From the NCBI RefSeq assembly GCF_900104725.1, contig NZ_LT629758.1:2294001-2358000 (forward strand): DNA of 64,000 nucleotides. The letters run 5' to 3'. Below, piece after piece: positions 1 to 8,490 of this stretch. This DNA comes from Actinoplanes derwentensis. Its GTDB lineage: Bacteria > Actinomycetota > Actinomycetes > Mycobacteriales > Micromonosporaceae. The notes below the pieces were generated by a model. That model did not search any database. It saw only the letters and a list, made by a program, of their open reading frames with translations, and had not been told where the DNA came from. A program made the translations under genes and the position numbers. How positions within the stretch are numbered: the first letter of the stretch is position 1; every line of letters starts with the position of its first letter.

Positions 1-438
1 GCGGACGGCTCACTGTGGTTCACCCTGAATCAGGCGAACGCGATCGGCCGGATCGGCGCCGACCGGACGGTCAGCGTGTTCGCACTACCGACCGCACAGG
101 CCGGCCCGGTCGGCATCACGGCCGGCCCGGACGGGGCCCTGTGGTTCACCGAGTTCCTCGCCGGGCAGATCGGCCGGATCACCCCGCACGGGCAGATCAC
201 CGAGTTCCCCCTGCCGGACCGCGGCGCCCGCCCGCACGCCGTCACCGCCGGCCCCGACGGGCGGCTGTGGTTCACCGAGTGGGCCGGCAACCGGATCGGT
301 TCGATCACCACCGACGGCGTGATCACCGGCCAGGACCTACCGGCCCCGGGGTCGGAACCGCACGGCATCACGGCAGGCCCGGACGGGGCACTGTGGGCGG
401 CCCTGGAGTCCGGCGCCCTGGCCCGGATCACCCCCTGA
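1..438 (+). CDS. Virginiamycin B lyase-like beta-propeller protein, 3' part
   Basis: The open reading frame enters from the left edge and its last 145 residues are visible. They form about three and a half propeller blades with the repeat GPDGALWFTE followed by IGRI and ITEF, the signature of Vgb/streptogramin lyase-type and NHL-like propellers. True Vgb linearises B-type streptogramins, but most homologues with this repeat have no proven substrate, so the enzymatic name is only a family label. The N-terminus, and any signal peptide, lies outside the window. Confidence 0.8.
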   Translation, partial: ADGSLWFTLNQANAIGRIGADRTVSVFALPTAQAGPVGITAGPDGALWFTEFLAGQIGRITPHGQITEFPLPDRGARPHAVTAGPDGRLWFTEWAGNRIGSITTDGVITGQDLPAPGSEPHGITAGPDGALWAALESGALARITP

Positions 439-711
439 AGCAGCACACCGCGCCCGAAACGCACCACCTTCCCCGTACCCAAAACCGCCGTTGATCTTGC
501 GGTTTGTCTCACCGACACCGAAACCCCATTTCTGGTACGCCTCCGTAAAGCCCCGTGGCCACCCCGCGAGGTGGGCGGCCGGTACCGGCCGTCGCGCGGG
601 CGCCGGGCGGAGGCGGCGCGGACACCCCCCGGCGTCACCGGCCGACTGGCGGGAGTGGTGGACGGGGGTGCTCCTGCACGCTGTCACCGGCGCGGACCTG
701 CCCACGACCGG
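439..711. other. Intergenic debris with no recognised gene
   Basis: No complete gene is seen. Around 529-551 the sequence TTTCTGGTACGCC followed by GTAAAGCCC resembles a motif at 26139-26167 on the minus strand, so this may be a dispersed repeat. Translations over 555-711 give low-complexity Arg/Pro-rich peptide and look non-coding. Confidence 0.4.
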
Positions 712-1191
712 GACAAGGCCCACTGGATCGTGCGGGAGCAGATCACCGGACCCCGGGCGATCGCGTTCCTGGAACAGCACTGGGGCAAGGACCTGTCCGG
801 GTACGACCCGGACGGCCCGCTGCCCGACATCGAACCCGCCGACGGCGAACTCGACCCGTCCCGGGGCACGCTGTCCATCGAACACCGCACCGGCAAACTC
901 GAGCGCAGCGCCCAATGGCGCGACCGCGGGCTGTCGATCCGGGACCTCGTCGTGGACGTCCAGCCCCGGCGCAACGTGTTCGTCGGCACGGCCGGGCAGG
1001 TCGCCGCCGAATGGGCCCACTACCTGCGGTCCGGCACGGTCGACGATTTCAACATCGTGCCGCAGCTACTGCCCGGCACCATCGAGGACGTCGTCGACAA
1101 ACCGGTGCCGGCGTTGCAGGACCGCGGCGTCCACCGCACCGCCTACACCGGCAACACCCTGCGCGAACATCTCGAACTGCCGTCGCGATAA
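712..1191 (+). pseudogene. C-terminal remnant of an NtaA/SnaA-type FMN-dependent monooxygenase
   Basis: About 160 residues match the C-terminal end of luciferase-like (LLM class) monooxygenases of the NtaA/SnaA/DszA group: DLSGYDPDGPLP, a GTAGQVAAEW segment, DDFNIVPQLLPG, and the terminal TAYTGNTLREHLEL. Family members are about 440 residues, so the TIM-barrel core that binds FMNH2 is missing. In-frame sequence upstream of about 700 has no similarity to the family. It is read as a 5'-truncated remnant. Confidence 0.75.
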
Positions 1192-1192
1192 G

Positions 1193-1762
1193 TCAGGCCG
1201 GCTGCCACGCCGGGTCCCGGCCGGTGCCCGCGATCAACCGGGCGAGCCGGTCGGCGTCCGCCGGCACCGGGACCGCCGGGCCGAACGCGCCCATCTTGCG
1301 GCCCATGTCACCCATCGTGTCCAGGAACTCGGCCACCGCCGGCAGCAGCGACACGTCGACAGGGTAGGGCTGCCCGATGGCCCGGGACAGGTCCCAGCCG
1401 TGCACCACCAAGTCCACCACCATCATCAGCCCGAGAGTGCGATGCGGCAGGCCCATCCCCGGCGACACCCCGTCCAGGACCGCCGGATCCGCCCACGCAA
1501 TGATCATCTGGTGGGCCTCGGACGCGAAGTCCGCCCGCCAGTCCCCCACCAGGCTGTCCGGGGTCACACCCCAGTCGACCTCCTTACGGTCGGCCACCAG
1601 CTGAAAGTTGCGGACCACCTGGAACAGATGCGACAACAGGTCCCGCACCGTGAACTCGGCACACGGCGTCACCGCCGGCAACTGCTCGTCACGCACCCGC
1701 GCCACCAGCGCGGTCACCACCGGAACCGCCTTGCCGAGCAGATCACTGATCTCAGTAGACAT
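1193..1762 (-). CDS. TIGR03086-type metal-binding protein (DinB/MDMPI fold)
   Basis: The 189-residue product matches the actinobacterial TIGR03086 family, which has the four-helix DinB / mycothiol-dependent maleylpyruvate isomerase fold. The N-terminal helix ends in CAEFTVRDLLSHLF, and VVDLVVHGWDLSRAIG supplies the expected metal-ligand histidines. Related proteins are thiol-dependent transferases or isomerases, but the substrate here is unknown. The ATG start at 1762 gives normal family length. It converges with the monooxygenase remnant, one base apart. Confidence 0.85.
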   Translation of the reverse strand: MSTEISDLLGKAVPVVTALVARVRDEQLPAVTPCAEFTVRDLLSHLFQVVRNFQLVADRKEVDWGVTPDSLVGDWRADFASEAHQMIIAWADPAVLDGVSPGMGLPHRTLGLMMVVDLVVHGWDLSRAIGQPYPVDVSLLPAVAEFLDTMGDMGRKMGAFGPAVPVPADADRLARLIAGTGRDPAWQPA

Positions 1763-1839
1763 GGACCCAGCCTAGAAACCCCGACACATCCCGGCCAGGT
1801 GAACCAGGCACCCGGCCGGGTGACGCCACCCGCGATCGG

Positions 1840-2343
1840 CTACTCCTGAACCGGCCGGGCCCGGCCCGGATCAGTCACCATCAACCGGTCGTCAGCGATC
1901 TCCGACTCCCCGTTCGCCTCCGCCTCGGTCACCCCGACCAACTGCAGAAAACGATCACCCAACTCCGGATCCGCCGTCAGAATCAGCACCGTCAACCCGG
2001 TATCCGGGCCACCGGAGAACGGGAAACCCGTGATCGGCCCCACCAGATCCACCCACTGACCCTCCTCCAGCGGCTCCGCCAGACTGTTCGCATAACCCGC
2101 CATGTGCTCCAGCGTCACGAACGGCCACTGCGGCGGATCCGTCTCCGCCCCGCGCACCAGCCGGAACGTCAACTCCACACCCCAACGCCGGCCCAGCCCG
2201 TACGTCACATAATGCCAATGCCCGTCCGCCGGATACACCGAACCGGCCTCCAGCACATGCTCACCGGCCACATACGACACATGCCACGGCTGCTCCCGCG
2301 GATACAACCGGCCCAACGCCTCGGTGACAACCTCCCACATCAT
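1840..2343 (-). CDS. Suppressor of fused (SUFU) domain protein
   Basis: The 167 residues fit a stand-alone bacterial SUFU domain, with HWHYVTYGLG, GVELTFRLVRG, WPFVTLEHMAGYANS and LTADPELGDRFLQLVGVTEAE in family order. Bacterial SUFU proteins often occur as immunity or accessory proteins near secretion and polymorphic toxin genes; that role is not shown here. The ATG at 2343 overlaps the stop of the upstream mycosin gene, so the two are probably translated together. Confidence 0.85.
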   Translation of the reverse strand: MMWEVVTEALGRLYPREQPWHVSYVAGEHVLEAGSVYPADGHWHYVTYGLGRRWGVELTFRLVRGAETDPPQWPFVTLEHMAGYANSLAEPLEEGQWVDLVGPITGFPFSGGPDTGLTVLILTADPELGDRFLQLVGVTEAEANGESEIADDRLMVTDPGRARPVQE

Positions 2344-3527
2344 CCCGGCATTCGATCATGAGTCGTGGACTCCCCAGAAGTAGCGGGGTGCCACCCACGC
2401 CGCCGCCCCCGGCCGACCACCGCCGCCACCACACCCGCCAACAACGCCAGACCCGCACCACCGGCAGCGAACAAACCCGCCCGATCCCACTCCGGACCAC
2501 CCCGGCGCGCCAACGGCACCGGCGACACCGCCACCACCGCCGCCACCTTCGGACCCGCCTCCTCCGTCAGCGCCCGATACGGATTCAGCAGCCCGAACCC
2601 GTACCCGGCACTGCGCGCCCCACCCGGAGCCGGATCCACCGACCGCAACAACCGGTCCGTGATCTCCGCCGCACTGTCACGGGGAAACCGCTCCCGCAAC
2701 AACGCCGCCGTCGCCGCCACGAACGGCGCCGCGAAACTCGTCCCCTGCACCACCCGATGACCCGACACCGGCGACAACACCGTCACCGCGTCACCGAACG
2801 CCGCCACATCCACATGCTCACCCGGCTGCGAGAACTGAGCCAGCGACCCGTCAGCGGCCACCGCACCCACACCGATCACCCCCGGATAACCCGCCGGGTA
2901 CGCCACCCCACCATCGACACCACCGTTACCGGCAGCGGCCACCACCACCACGTCCGCAGCGACCGCCTCCGCGACCGCCGCCCGCACACCCGCATCCTGA
3001 CCCGGCATCACCAGCGAAATGTTGATCACCTTCGCCCTGGCCGTGGTCACCGACCACCGGATCGCCTGCGCAAAAGCAGCCGCACTCGACGACCCCTGCC
3101 CCGCATCGTCCAGATCCGAATCCTCACTGACCCGCGCCGGCACGATCGTCGCCCCCGGCGCCAAACCCTGCACCCCGGAATCAGCCTCCGGCAGCCCCGC
3201 GATGATCCCCGCCACCGCCGTCCCGTGCCCCGGACAGTCCTGCCGCGCATCCGCCGCACCATGCAGAAAATCCCGTCCACCCAGCACCCGGCCGGTCAAC
3301 TGCGGGTTCCGCGCCACCCCGGAATCGATCACCGCCACCCGGACACCGGCACCCGTGGCCAGACCCGCCAACCGGGCCGGCGCATACGCCTTCAACTCCG
3401 CCGGAACACCCGGCGACGTCACCCCCGCACCCAGACACTGCGCCGCACTCGCCGGCCCCACCACAGGCACCACCACACCCGCGACGAAACCCACCACCAC
3501 CGCAACCGGCAACCGCACGAAACCCAC
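2340..3527 (-). CDS. mycP: Mycosin-type subtilisin protease (type VII secretion-associated)
   Basis: The product has 395 residues: an N-terminal signal peptide (about residues 1-29), an S8 subtilisin domain with Asp in VAVIDSGVA, His in CPGHGTAVAGI and Ser in VVQGTSFAAPFV, then a C-terminal membrane helix (about 350-372) and a short basic tail. This is the layout of MycP proteases, which sit outside the membrane and are needed by ESX secretion systems. No EccB/C/D/E or EsxA/B gene lies in the window, so it is either solitary or at the edge of a reduced locus. The GTG start gives a complete signal peptide. Confidence 0.88.
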   Translation of the reverse strand: MGFVRLPVAVVVGFVAGVVVPVVGPASAAQCLGAGVTSPGVPAELKAYAPARLAGLATGAGVRVAVIDSGVARNPQLTGRVLGGRDFLHGAADARQDCPGHGTAVAGIIAGLPEADSGVQGLAPGATIVPARVSEDSDLDDAGQGSSSAAAFAQAIRWSVTTARAKVINISLVMPGQDAGVRAAVAEAVAADVVVVAAAGNGGVDGGVAYPAGYPGVIGVGAVAADGSLAQFSQPGEHVDVAAFGDAVTVLSPVSGHRVVQGTSFAAPFVAATAALLRERFPRDSAAEITDRLLRSVDPAPGGARSAGYGFGLLNPYRALTEEAGPKVAAVVAVSPVPLARRGGPEWDRAGLFAAGGAGLALLAGVVAAVVGRGRRRGWHPATSGESTTHDRMPG

Positions 3528-3596
3528 CCCCGGTACACCCCCGACGACCGGCGTGGATGCTACCGGCCACCAGTTGTGCCGCCACCACCCCGGCCG

Positions 3597-3745
3597 TTAA
3601 GTTGAAGCCAGCCAATTCTGCGGCGAGTGAGGAAAACCGGTGAGACTCCGGTGCGGTCGCGCCACTGTAAGCCGAACCCCGTCACGGGCAGGCGAGTCAG
3701 GACGCTCACGCGCCGCAGGCCCCATCGATCGGGACGCGTCATCCC
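3597..3745 (+). ncRNA. Cobalamin (AdoCbl-type) riboswitch
   Basis: The leader holds hallmarks of the B12 riboswitch core: GGTGAGACTCCGGTGCGGTC at 3639-3658, directly followed by the conserved GCCACTG at 3661-3667, then a paired region and the RBS GAAGGAGG just before cbtB. B12 binding normally represses the downstream transporter. Exact edges are estimated by eye. Confidence 0.88.
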
Positions 3746-3762
3746 GAAGGAGGAACCACTCC

Positions 3763-3957
3763 ATGCCCAAGGCACAACCCCTCGCCGTACCCACGGTCTC
3801 CACCCGGCTCCTCGCCACCGCCGCGGGATTCACCGGCATCATGCTGCTCCTGGCCTACCTCGTCGCCTTCGACCAGGGCGGCATCTCCCAAAGCGGTATG
3901 TACCTGCACGAACTCATGCACGACGGCCGCCACCTGCTCGGTGTCCCGTGCCATTGA
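3763..3957 (+). CDS. cbtB: Cobalt transporter subunit CbtB
   Basis: The 64-residue protein has one membrane helix (LLATAAGFTGIMLLLAYLVA) and ends in the His-rich tail HELMHDGRHLLGVPCH, typical of CbtB, the small predicted metal-binding partner of CbtA. The ATG at 3763 follows the RBS AAGGAGG at a good distance; an upstream in-frame start would lie inside the riboswitch. Its stop overlaps the TTG start of cbtA, so translation is coupled, and both should be shut off when cobalamin is plentiful. Confidence 0.9.
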   Translation: MPKAQPLAVPTVSTRLLATAAGFTGIMLLLAYLVAFDQGGISQSGMYLHELMHDGRHLLGVPCH

Positions 3958-4718
3958 CCACCCCCGTCCCCACCTACATCCAGCTCCTGCTCCGCGGCCT
4001 ACTCGCCGGCCTGATCGCGGGACTGTTCGCCGGGACCTTCGCCTACGTCGCCGGCGAACCCCACATCAACGCCGCCATCGCCATCGAAGAAGCCAACGCC
4101 CCGGCACTCGCCCCCGGTGAGGCCGACGAAGAAGCCCTCGTCGAACGCGACGTCCAGAGCACCGTCGGCCTGCTCCTGGCCACCGCCCTCTACGGCGCGG
4201 CCCTCGGCGGCATCCTCGCCACCGCCTACACCGTCCTGCGGCGCCGGCTGCGCACCGGCAGCGACACCCAGGCCGCTCTCGGCCTCGCCGCAGCCGCCCT
4301 CACCGGCATCGTTCTCGTGCCCTACCTGAAATACCCGCCCAACCCACCCGCCGTCGGCGACCCCGACACCATCGACCAGCGCACCATCGCCTACCTCGCC
4401 GTCCTCATCCTCGGCCTGGTAGCCGTCTGGGCCGCCGTCCTCGCCGCCCGCACCCAGACCCACCAATGGCGCCGTGCTACCGCCGGCACCATTGCGTTCC
4501 TGATCGTGGTCACCATCGCCTATCTGATGCTGCCCACCTTCAACGAGGTCCCCGACGACTTCCCGGCGACGCTGCTGTGGAACTTCCGGATCTCGTCACT
4601 CGGCACCCAGACCATCCTCTGGACCGCCCTCGGACTGACCTTCGCAGGACTGCTCAACCAGCTGGCCACCCGCACCGGGCAGCCCATCGCAACCCCGGAG
4701 CCCGCCACCACCGCGTGA
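3954..4718 (+). CDS. cbtA: Cobalt transporter subunit CbtA
   Basis: The 254-residue membrane protein belongs to the CbtA family, with helices near residues 10-30, 70-95, 105-125, 145-165, 175-195 and 215-235. Motifs include GLFAGTFAYVAGEPHI and VPYLKYPPNPPAVGDPDTI, characteristic of CbtA. The TTG start at 3954 is chosen because it overlaps the cbtB stop (TTGA) and gives normal family length; the frame open upstream runs through the riboswitch and is not coding. Together with CbtB it is the predicted B12-regulated cobalt uptake system. Confidence 0.88.
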   Translation: MTTPVPTYIQLLLRGLLAGLIAGLFAGTFAYVAGEPHINAAIAIEEANAPALAPGEADEEALVERDVQSTVGLLLATALYGAALGGILATAYTVLRRRLRTGSDTQAALGLAAAALTGIVLVPYLKYPPNPPAVGDPDTIDQRTIAYLAVLILGLVAVWAAVLAARTQTHQWRRATAGTIAFLIVVTIAYLMLPTFNEVPDDFPATLLWNFRISSLGTQTILWTALGLTFAGLLNQLATRTGQPIATPEPATTA

Positions 4719-4731
4719 CCGGCGACGTATG

Positions 4732-4763
4732 AAGACAGTGAGGGCAGCGCCCTCACTGTCTTT
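4732..4763 (+). terminator. Intrinsic terminator of cbtBA
   Basis: A perfect 14-bp stem (AAGACAGTGAGGGC, loop AGC, then its complement) lies 13 bases past the cbtA stop and runs into TTT. It is nearly symmetrical, so it may also act on transcription from the right. Confidence 0.88.
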
Positions 4764-4795
4764 GTATGCAACCAGTGCCTGATACCAATAGGCCC

Positions 4796-5266
4796 ATGAC
4801 CGCGCCACAACACACCATCACCGTCGACGACCTGACCGGACCCGCCATCGCCGCCCTGCTCCAGGAACACGTCGACGAAATGCGCGGCATCAGCCCACCC
4901 GAGAGCAAACACGCCCTCGACCTCGACGGCCTGCGCCGCACCGGCATCACCCTCTGGACCCTGCACGACGGCGACCACCTCCTCGGCTGCGGCGCCCTGA
5001 AACAACTCACCCCCACCACCGCCGAGATCAAATCCATGCGCACCGCCCGAACCGCCCAGCGCCGCGGCGTCGCCTCAGCCCTACTGACCCACCTGATCGC
5101 CGAAGCCCGCCACCGCGGCTACACCGACCTCTACCTCGAAACCGGCACCGACCCGTTCTTCGCCCCGGCCCGCACCCTCTACACCCGCTTCGGGTTCGTC
5201 ACCTGCCCACCGTTCGCCGACTACCGCCCCGACCCCCACAGCATCCATCTCACCAAAAACCTCTGA
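4796..5266 (+). CDS. GNAT family N-acetyltransferase
   Basis: The 156-residue product is a single-domain GNAT: GLRRTGITLWTLHDGDHLLG forms the beta2-beta3 region, AQRRGVASALLTHLIAEA is the acetyl-CoA pyrophosphate loop, and LYLETGTDPFFAPARTLYTRFGF is the C-terminal half. The substrate cannot be told. ATG 4796 is preferred over ATG 4766 because the latter lies only three bases past the terminator hairpin. Confidence 0.88.
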   Translation: MTAPQHTITVDDLTGPAIAALLQEHVDEMRGISPPESKHALDLDGLRRTGITLWTLHDGDHLLGCGALKQLTPTTAEIKSMRTARTAQRRGVASALLTHLIAEARHRGYTDLYLETGTDPFFAPARTLYTRFGFVTCPPFADYRPDPHSIHLTKNL

Positions 5267-5453
5267 CCCGTCCGGTCAGCGCTCCTCACCACCGCCAGCA
5301 GATCGGTCACCTCGTCGTCCTCATCGTCGCCACCGCTCGCGGGACGGTCCAGTGGTACCCACAGCCGTGCCAGGACACCGCGACCGTGCGGGCCTCGTCC
5401 GAACGCCACACCCAGCCCCACCGGCAGTGACGGAAAGTGCTCCGGCGTGGGTG
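5267..5453. other. Intergenic region, possible C-terminal gene remnant on the minus strand
   Basis: Minus-strand translation gives a plausible peptide, LPVGLGVAFGRGPHG then LARLWVPLDRP and an acidic tail, but with no start and no family I can name. It may be debris upstream of the chemoreceptor's tail end. Nothing else is seen. Confidence 0.3.
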
Positions 5454-7508
5454 TCAGGTATGGGTGTCGTCCAGCAGACGCTGGACGAAGACTGCCATCT
5501 GCTGGGCGGCGTCTTCGTCGGGAATCAGGAACTGCAGACCCGCCTCGGGACGATCGCCGCTGCTGGTGTTGACGACGGTGGCATGGGTGGTGATGTGCCG
5601 GCCGTCGTGTTCGACGGTGGCGGTCACGGTGTCCCCCTCGTTGAGGGGCAGCCCAGCTGGTGGCGTACACCGCATACCCCCAGAACTGATGTTGATGAGG
5701 GCGACCGGGACGGGTGTCCGACCGGCGGCGGCGAGGGTGGCTGTACTGATCGCGGCAACCCGGTCGTGTTGGCGACGTTCCAGACGGGCGGCCAGGTCGG
5801 ACATCTCTTCGACGCGGGTGAGCGCGTCGCGCATCTTCGCCGAGAGCTGGTCGACGAGGGTGTCCTGATCGGCAGCGACGGTACGCAACGAGCCGGTGGC
5901 ATGACCGACGCCGCTGATGCCGTCGATCACGGTGGTGATGGTGGCGGCCATCGCAGCAGTGTCGCGTTCCAGATCGGCGATGGTGGCGAGGATCTGCTCG
6001 GTCGAGCGGCTGGTGTTGTCAGCCAACTGCTTGACCTCGTCGGCGACGACCGTGAAGCCGTCACCGAGGGTCCCGGCCCGGGCGGCCTCGATGGTGGCAT
6101 TGAGAGCCAGCAGCCGGGTCTGGGCGGCGATCCCGGTAACCAGGTCAGCGGTGGCGGCGACCCGGCGCAGACTCTCCTCCAGCGAACCGATCATGGCTTC
6201 GGCGTGACGGGCCTGCACAACGACAGCGGTGGTGGCGGTGTCGGTGGTGGTGATACTCGTGTCGATGACGTCGGCAGCGACACGGATCTGGCCGACCTGG
6301 TCGGTGATCTGACGCAGTTCCGCGGCGATGACGTCGGTGGATTCGTTGATGACGGTCTGGGCGCGACGCCGGAACTGGGCCTCGCTCTGTTTCTGATGCA
6401 GGAACCCGGTGCGCAATTGCTGATCGCGGGCGGCCTGACCGGCCCGCAGATCAGCGTCCTGTTCGTGCAGCCGGTCCCGGGCGACATCCAGGGCCCGGCC
6501 GATGTCGCCGATCTCGTCGCGACTGTCGGGCAGAGGTTGCGGAGCGAGGTCACCGTCGGTGATCGCGGTGACCGCGGTCAGAGTGAGTCGCACATCGTGG
6601 GTGGTGTTCCAGACGATGGCGGCAGCGAGCCAACCGGCCAGCAGGAACCCGGCAGCGGTACCGGCCAGCGCGAGCGTACGTTCGTACTCGAAACCACCGA
6701 TACGGGTGTCGAGCAGCTCGGCCAGAGTGTCGTGCAACGGGCCGGACGCGCGGCGCCCAGCCGCCGCGACCGCTTCAACGGCATCATCCGTGCCACCAGT
6801 GGTGCCGGTGTTCAGTCCTGCCGACAGCACCATGGAGAGGGCCTTGGCGGCGTCGACCACGGCGGTGACCGGTCGCAGCCGACTGGACAGGTCGGCTTGC
6901 TGAGTGTTCTGCCCGGCGGTGTCGAGGTCGCTGGTGAGGCCGTCCGCAGCGGCGGACAGGTTACCGGCGAGCACAGCCCGGTCGGCGAAGTCCTGCCGCG
7001 CATCGCCGGTCGCCGGAACAGTGGCTTGAACAGCGGCGGTCAGGATGCGAGGCAACTGCACGATCTGAGCGTCCATGACGTAGAACGAGTCAAGATCGGG
7101 ATCCAGGATCAGGTTCGACGTGTTGCCCAACTGAGTGATCATCGCGGCAAGGGACTCAGCCAGCTCGTACCGGCGGACGGGGCTGCCGTCACCGAGGTCG
7201 GGCAGCGCGGCGACCTGATCGGTCAAGTCCAGATCCGGGTACGCCGTGGCGACCTGTGCGACCGCGGTCAGGTCCGGAGTGCCGTCGGCAGCGGTATCGG
7301 CCAGGGCGAGCAGGATCGGGCGCAGCGCGGCGACACCGTCGACCTCGGCGGCGCTGAACGCGATCTGCTGGTCACGGGTATAGGCGTACAACCCGGTCGC
7401 GGCGATGCCGGGCAGGACCAGCACCACCACCAGCAGCACCAGCCGGATCCCGGTCCTCAGCCGCCGGCACACCGGCAGCAGAGGTCGCAGCACCAGCGGG
7501 CCGTTCAC
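5454..7508 (-). CDS. Methyl-accepting chemotaxis protein with C-terminal PilZ domain
   Basis: The protein has 684 residues: a membrane helix at about 19-42, a long external sensor region, a second helix at about 278-302, a HAMP segment, then the MCP signalling domain with the tip AAQTRLLALNATIEAARAG and FTVVADEVKQLADNTSRSTE. The last 90 residues are a PilZ domain with ERRQHDR and NISSGGMRC, matching the RxxxR and (D/N)xSxxG c-di-GMP-binding motifs. The GTG at 7508 is chosen for its GGGAG RBS; the longer frame lacks one. No che genes are nearby, so it may signal to distant partners and could couple c-di-GMP to receptor output. Confidence 0.9.
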   Translation of the reverse strand: MNGPLVLRPLLPVCRRLRTGIRLVLLVVVLVLPGIAATGLYAYTRDQQIAFSAAEVDGVAALRPILLALADTAADGTPDLTAVAQVATAYPDLDLTDQVAALPDLGDGSPVRRYELAESLAAMITQLGNTSNLILDPDLDSFYVMDAQIVQLPRILTAAVQATVPATGDARQDFADRAVLAGNLSAAADGLTSDLDTAGQNTQQADLSSRLRPVTAVVDAAKALSMVLSAGLNTGTTGGTDDAVEAVAAAGRRASGPLHDTLAELLDTRIGGFEYERTLALAGTAAGFLLAGWLAAAIVWNTTHDVRLTLTAVTAITDGDLAPQPLPDSRDEIGDIGRALDVARDRLHEQDADLRAGQAARDQQLRTGFLHQKQSEAQFRRRAQTVINESTDVIAAELRQITDQVGQIRVAADVIDTSITTTDTATTAVVVQARHAEAMIGSLEESLRRVAATADLVTGIAAQTRLLALNATIEAARAGTLGDGFTVVADEVKQLADNTSRSTEQILATIADLERDTAAMAATITTVIDGISGVGHATGSLRTVAADQDTLVDQLSAKMRDALTRVEEMSDLAARLERRQHDRVAAISTATLAAAGRTPVPVALINISSGGMRCTPPAGLPLNEGDTVTATVEHDGRHITTHATVVNTSSGDRPEAGLQFLIPDEDAAQQMAVFVQRLLDDTHT

Positions 7509-7661
7509 AGCGGCTCCCGCAAATCGGTCCGGCACGCTACCACAGCCAGCACCGGGAAACCCCCCACCAGCCCATACCTGATCGACAACCGGCCAATCAC
7601 GACCGTCCCCCTGCGCGGCCTCACCCCAAACCACCGCCCACCTGTACGCACCCCTGCCCAG

Positions 7662-7710
7662 CCTCTGCACTACTCACCGACGAAAGTCGCGGCAGCGAGT
7701 AGTGCAGAGG
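7662..7710. repeat. Perfect 14-bp inverted repeat
   Basis: CCTCTGCACTACTC at 7662-7675 is exactly mirrored at 7697-7710 around a 21-base loop. It lies between the chemoreceptor promoter region and the decayed recombinase. There is no T-tract, so a terminator is unlikely; a recombination site or regulator site is possible. Confidence 0.7.
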
Positions 7711-7781
7711 ATTCCAGAAACCTGTGCACTCGACTTGGAAATCGACAGACGAACAAGACGTGATCGTCCAGACCGAACAAC

Positions 7782-8240
7782 TCACCGCGCTGGGCACCAG
7801 CGGCAAGAACCGCGCCGGCCCGGCCCGGTTGGGTCGTAGACGCCCGGCAGTGGCCCGGCGAGCATCTCCAGGACCAGACCGTGCGCGACGAGGTGGTCGG
7901 CGAGGGCGGTGAGTTCGGCGGCGTCGTGGCCGAGGCGTTTCATCTCGTTGACGGTGAGGATGACCCGGCAGTGCGGGGCGTGGGCCTTGATCTCGCGGGC
8001 CGGCGCAAGGGCTGCCTCGAACTGCGGGCGGACCCGCATCCGGGTGGAGATCTTCTCGGCGAAGATTTTGTCGCGGGGGGATGCCGTGCTGAGCCGGCCG
8101 ACCTTGGTGAACCGGCCGGTGTGGTAAGAGGTGGCGACCACGCCGGAGCGCGACCGGCACGGCGAGCCGGGCTGCGCCAGACAGCGTGGACAGGGGCGCC
8201 GCTCGACCGCGGCGGCGTCACGCGAGTCGGATTCGCGCAT
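7782..8240 (-). pseudogene. Decayed small serine recombinase (resolvase/invertase family)
   Basis: About 150 residues align with the recombinase remnant at 39495-40407: an N-terminal zinc-knuckle-like CPRCLAQPGSPCRSRSG, then KIFAEKISTRMRVRPQF, VNEMKRLGHDAAELTALADH and LEMLAGPLPGVYDPTG. The segment with the nucleophilic serine (YARxSTxxQ in the second copy) is deleted after FTKVGRL, and the product stops before the helical and DNA-binding end. It cannot be an active recombinase. Confidence 0.8.
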
Positions 8241-8365
8241 TTCTCAGAACATCGACGCGACACGCTTGCGCGAGAACGCGTCGTGAGAACAGAACCGGCC
8301 CGAAATCGCGAATCGGGGCCGGACAGCGGGCGGGTTCTCAGAATGGGACCCCGTTTCTGCGAAAA
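8241..8365. promoter_or_regulatory. Candidate res-like site of the decayed serine recombinase
   Basis: Directly upstream of the recombinase start are repeated half-sites: TTCTCAGAA at 8241-8249, GTGAGAAC at 8283-8290, TTCTCAGAA at 8335-8343, and GTTTCTGCGAAAAC just after. Their layout and sequence resemble the GTTTCA/TGAAAC array ahead of the second recombinase copy. Confidence 0.45.
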
Positions 8366-8418
8366 CCCAGGGTCAGCTTGGTGGGGTCGCAGGGTCGCCT
8401 CCAGCGCCCTGGTGGACG

Positions 8419-8455
8419 TAAGCTCACCCCTGGTGAGCCGGGAAGCCTGGTCGGC
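8419..8455 (+). promoter_or_regulatory. Conserved leader element, copy 1 (glycosyltransferase)
   Basis: A TANNNT -10-like box, TAAGCT, at 8419-8424 is followed after seven bases by a 24-base element at 8432-8455 whose core is GGGAAGCCTGGTCGGC. The same element occurs before the ABC exporter and nhaA. It ends 35 nt before the ATG at 8491, and GCGTGT/ACACGC just after it can form a hairpin. The transcript probably begins at or near the element. Confidence 0.65.
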
Positions 8456-8490
8456 GTGTCTATACACGCGCGTCCAGCAGGAGGTTCATC

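Noticed and set aside
5352..7763. 803-residue plus-strand open frame opposite the chemoreceptor
   Set aside because: It is antisense to a clear MCP-PilZ gene, Gly/Asp/Gln-rich without any domain, and arises from high GC bias.
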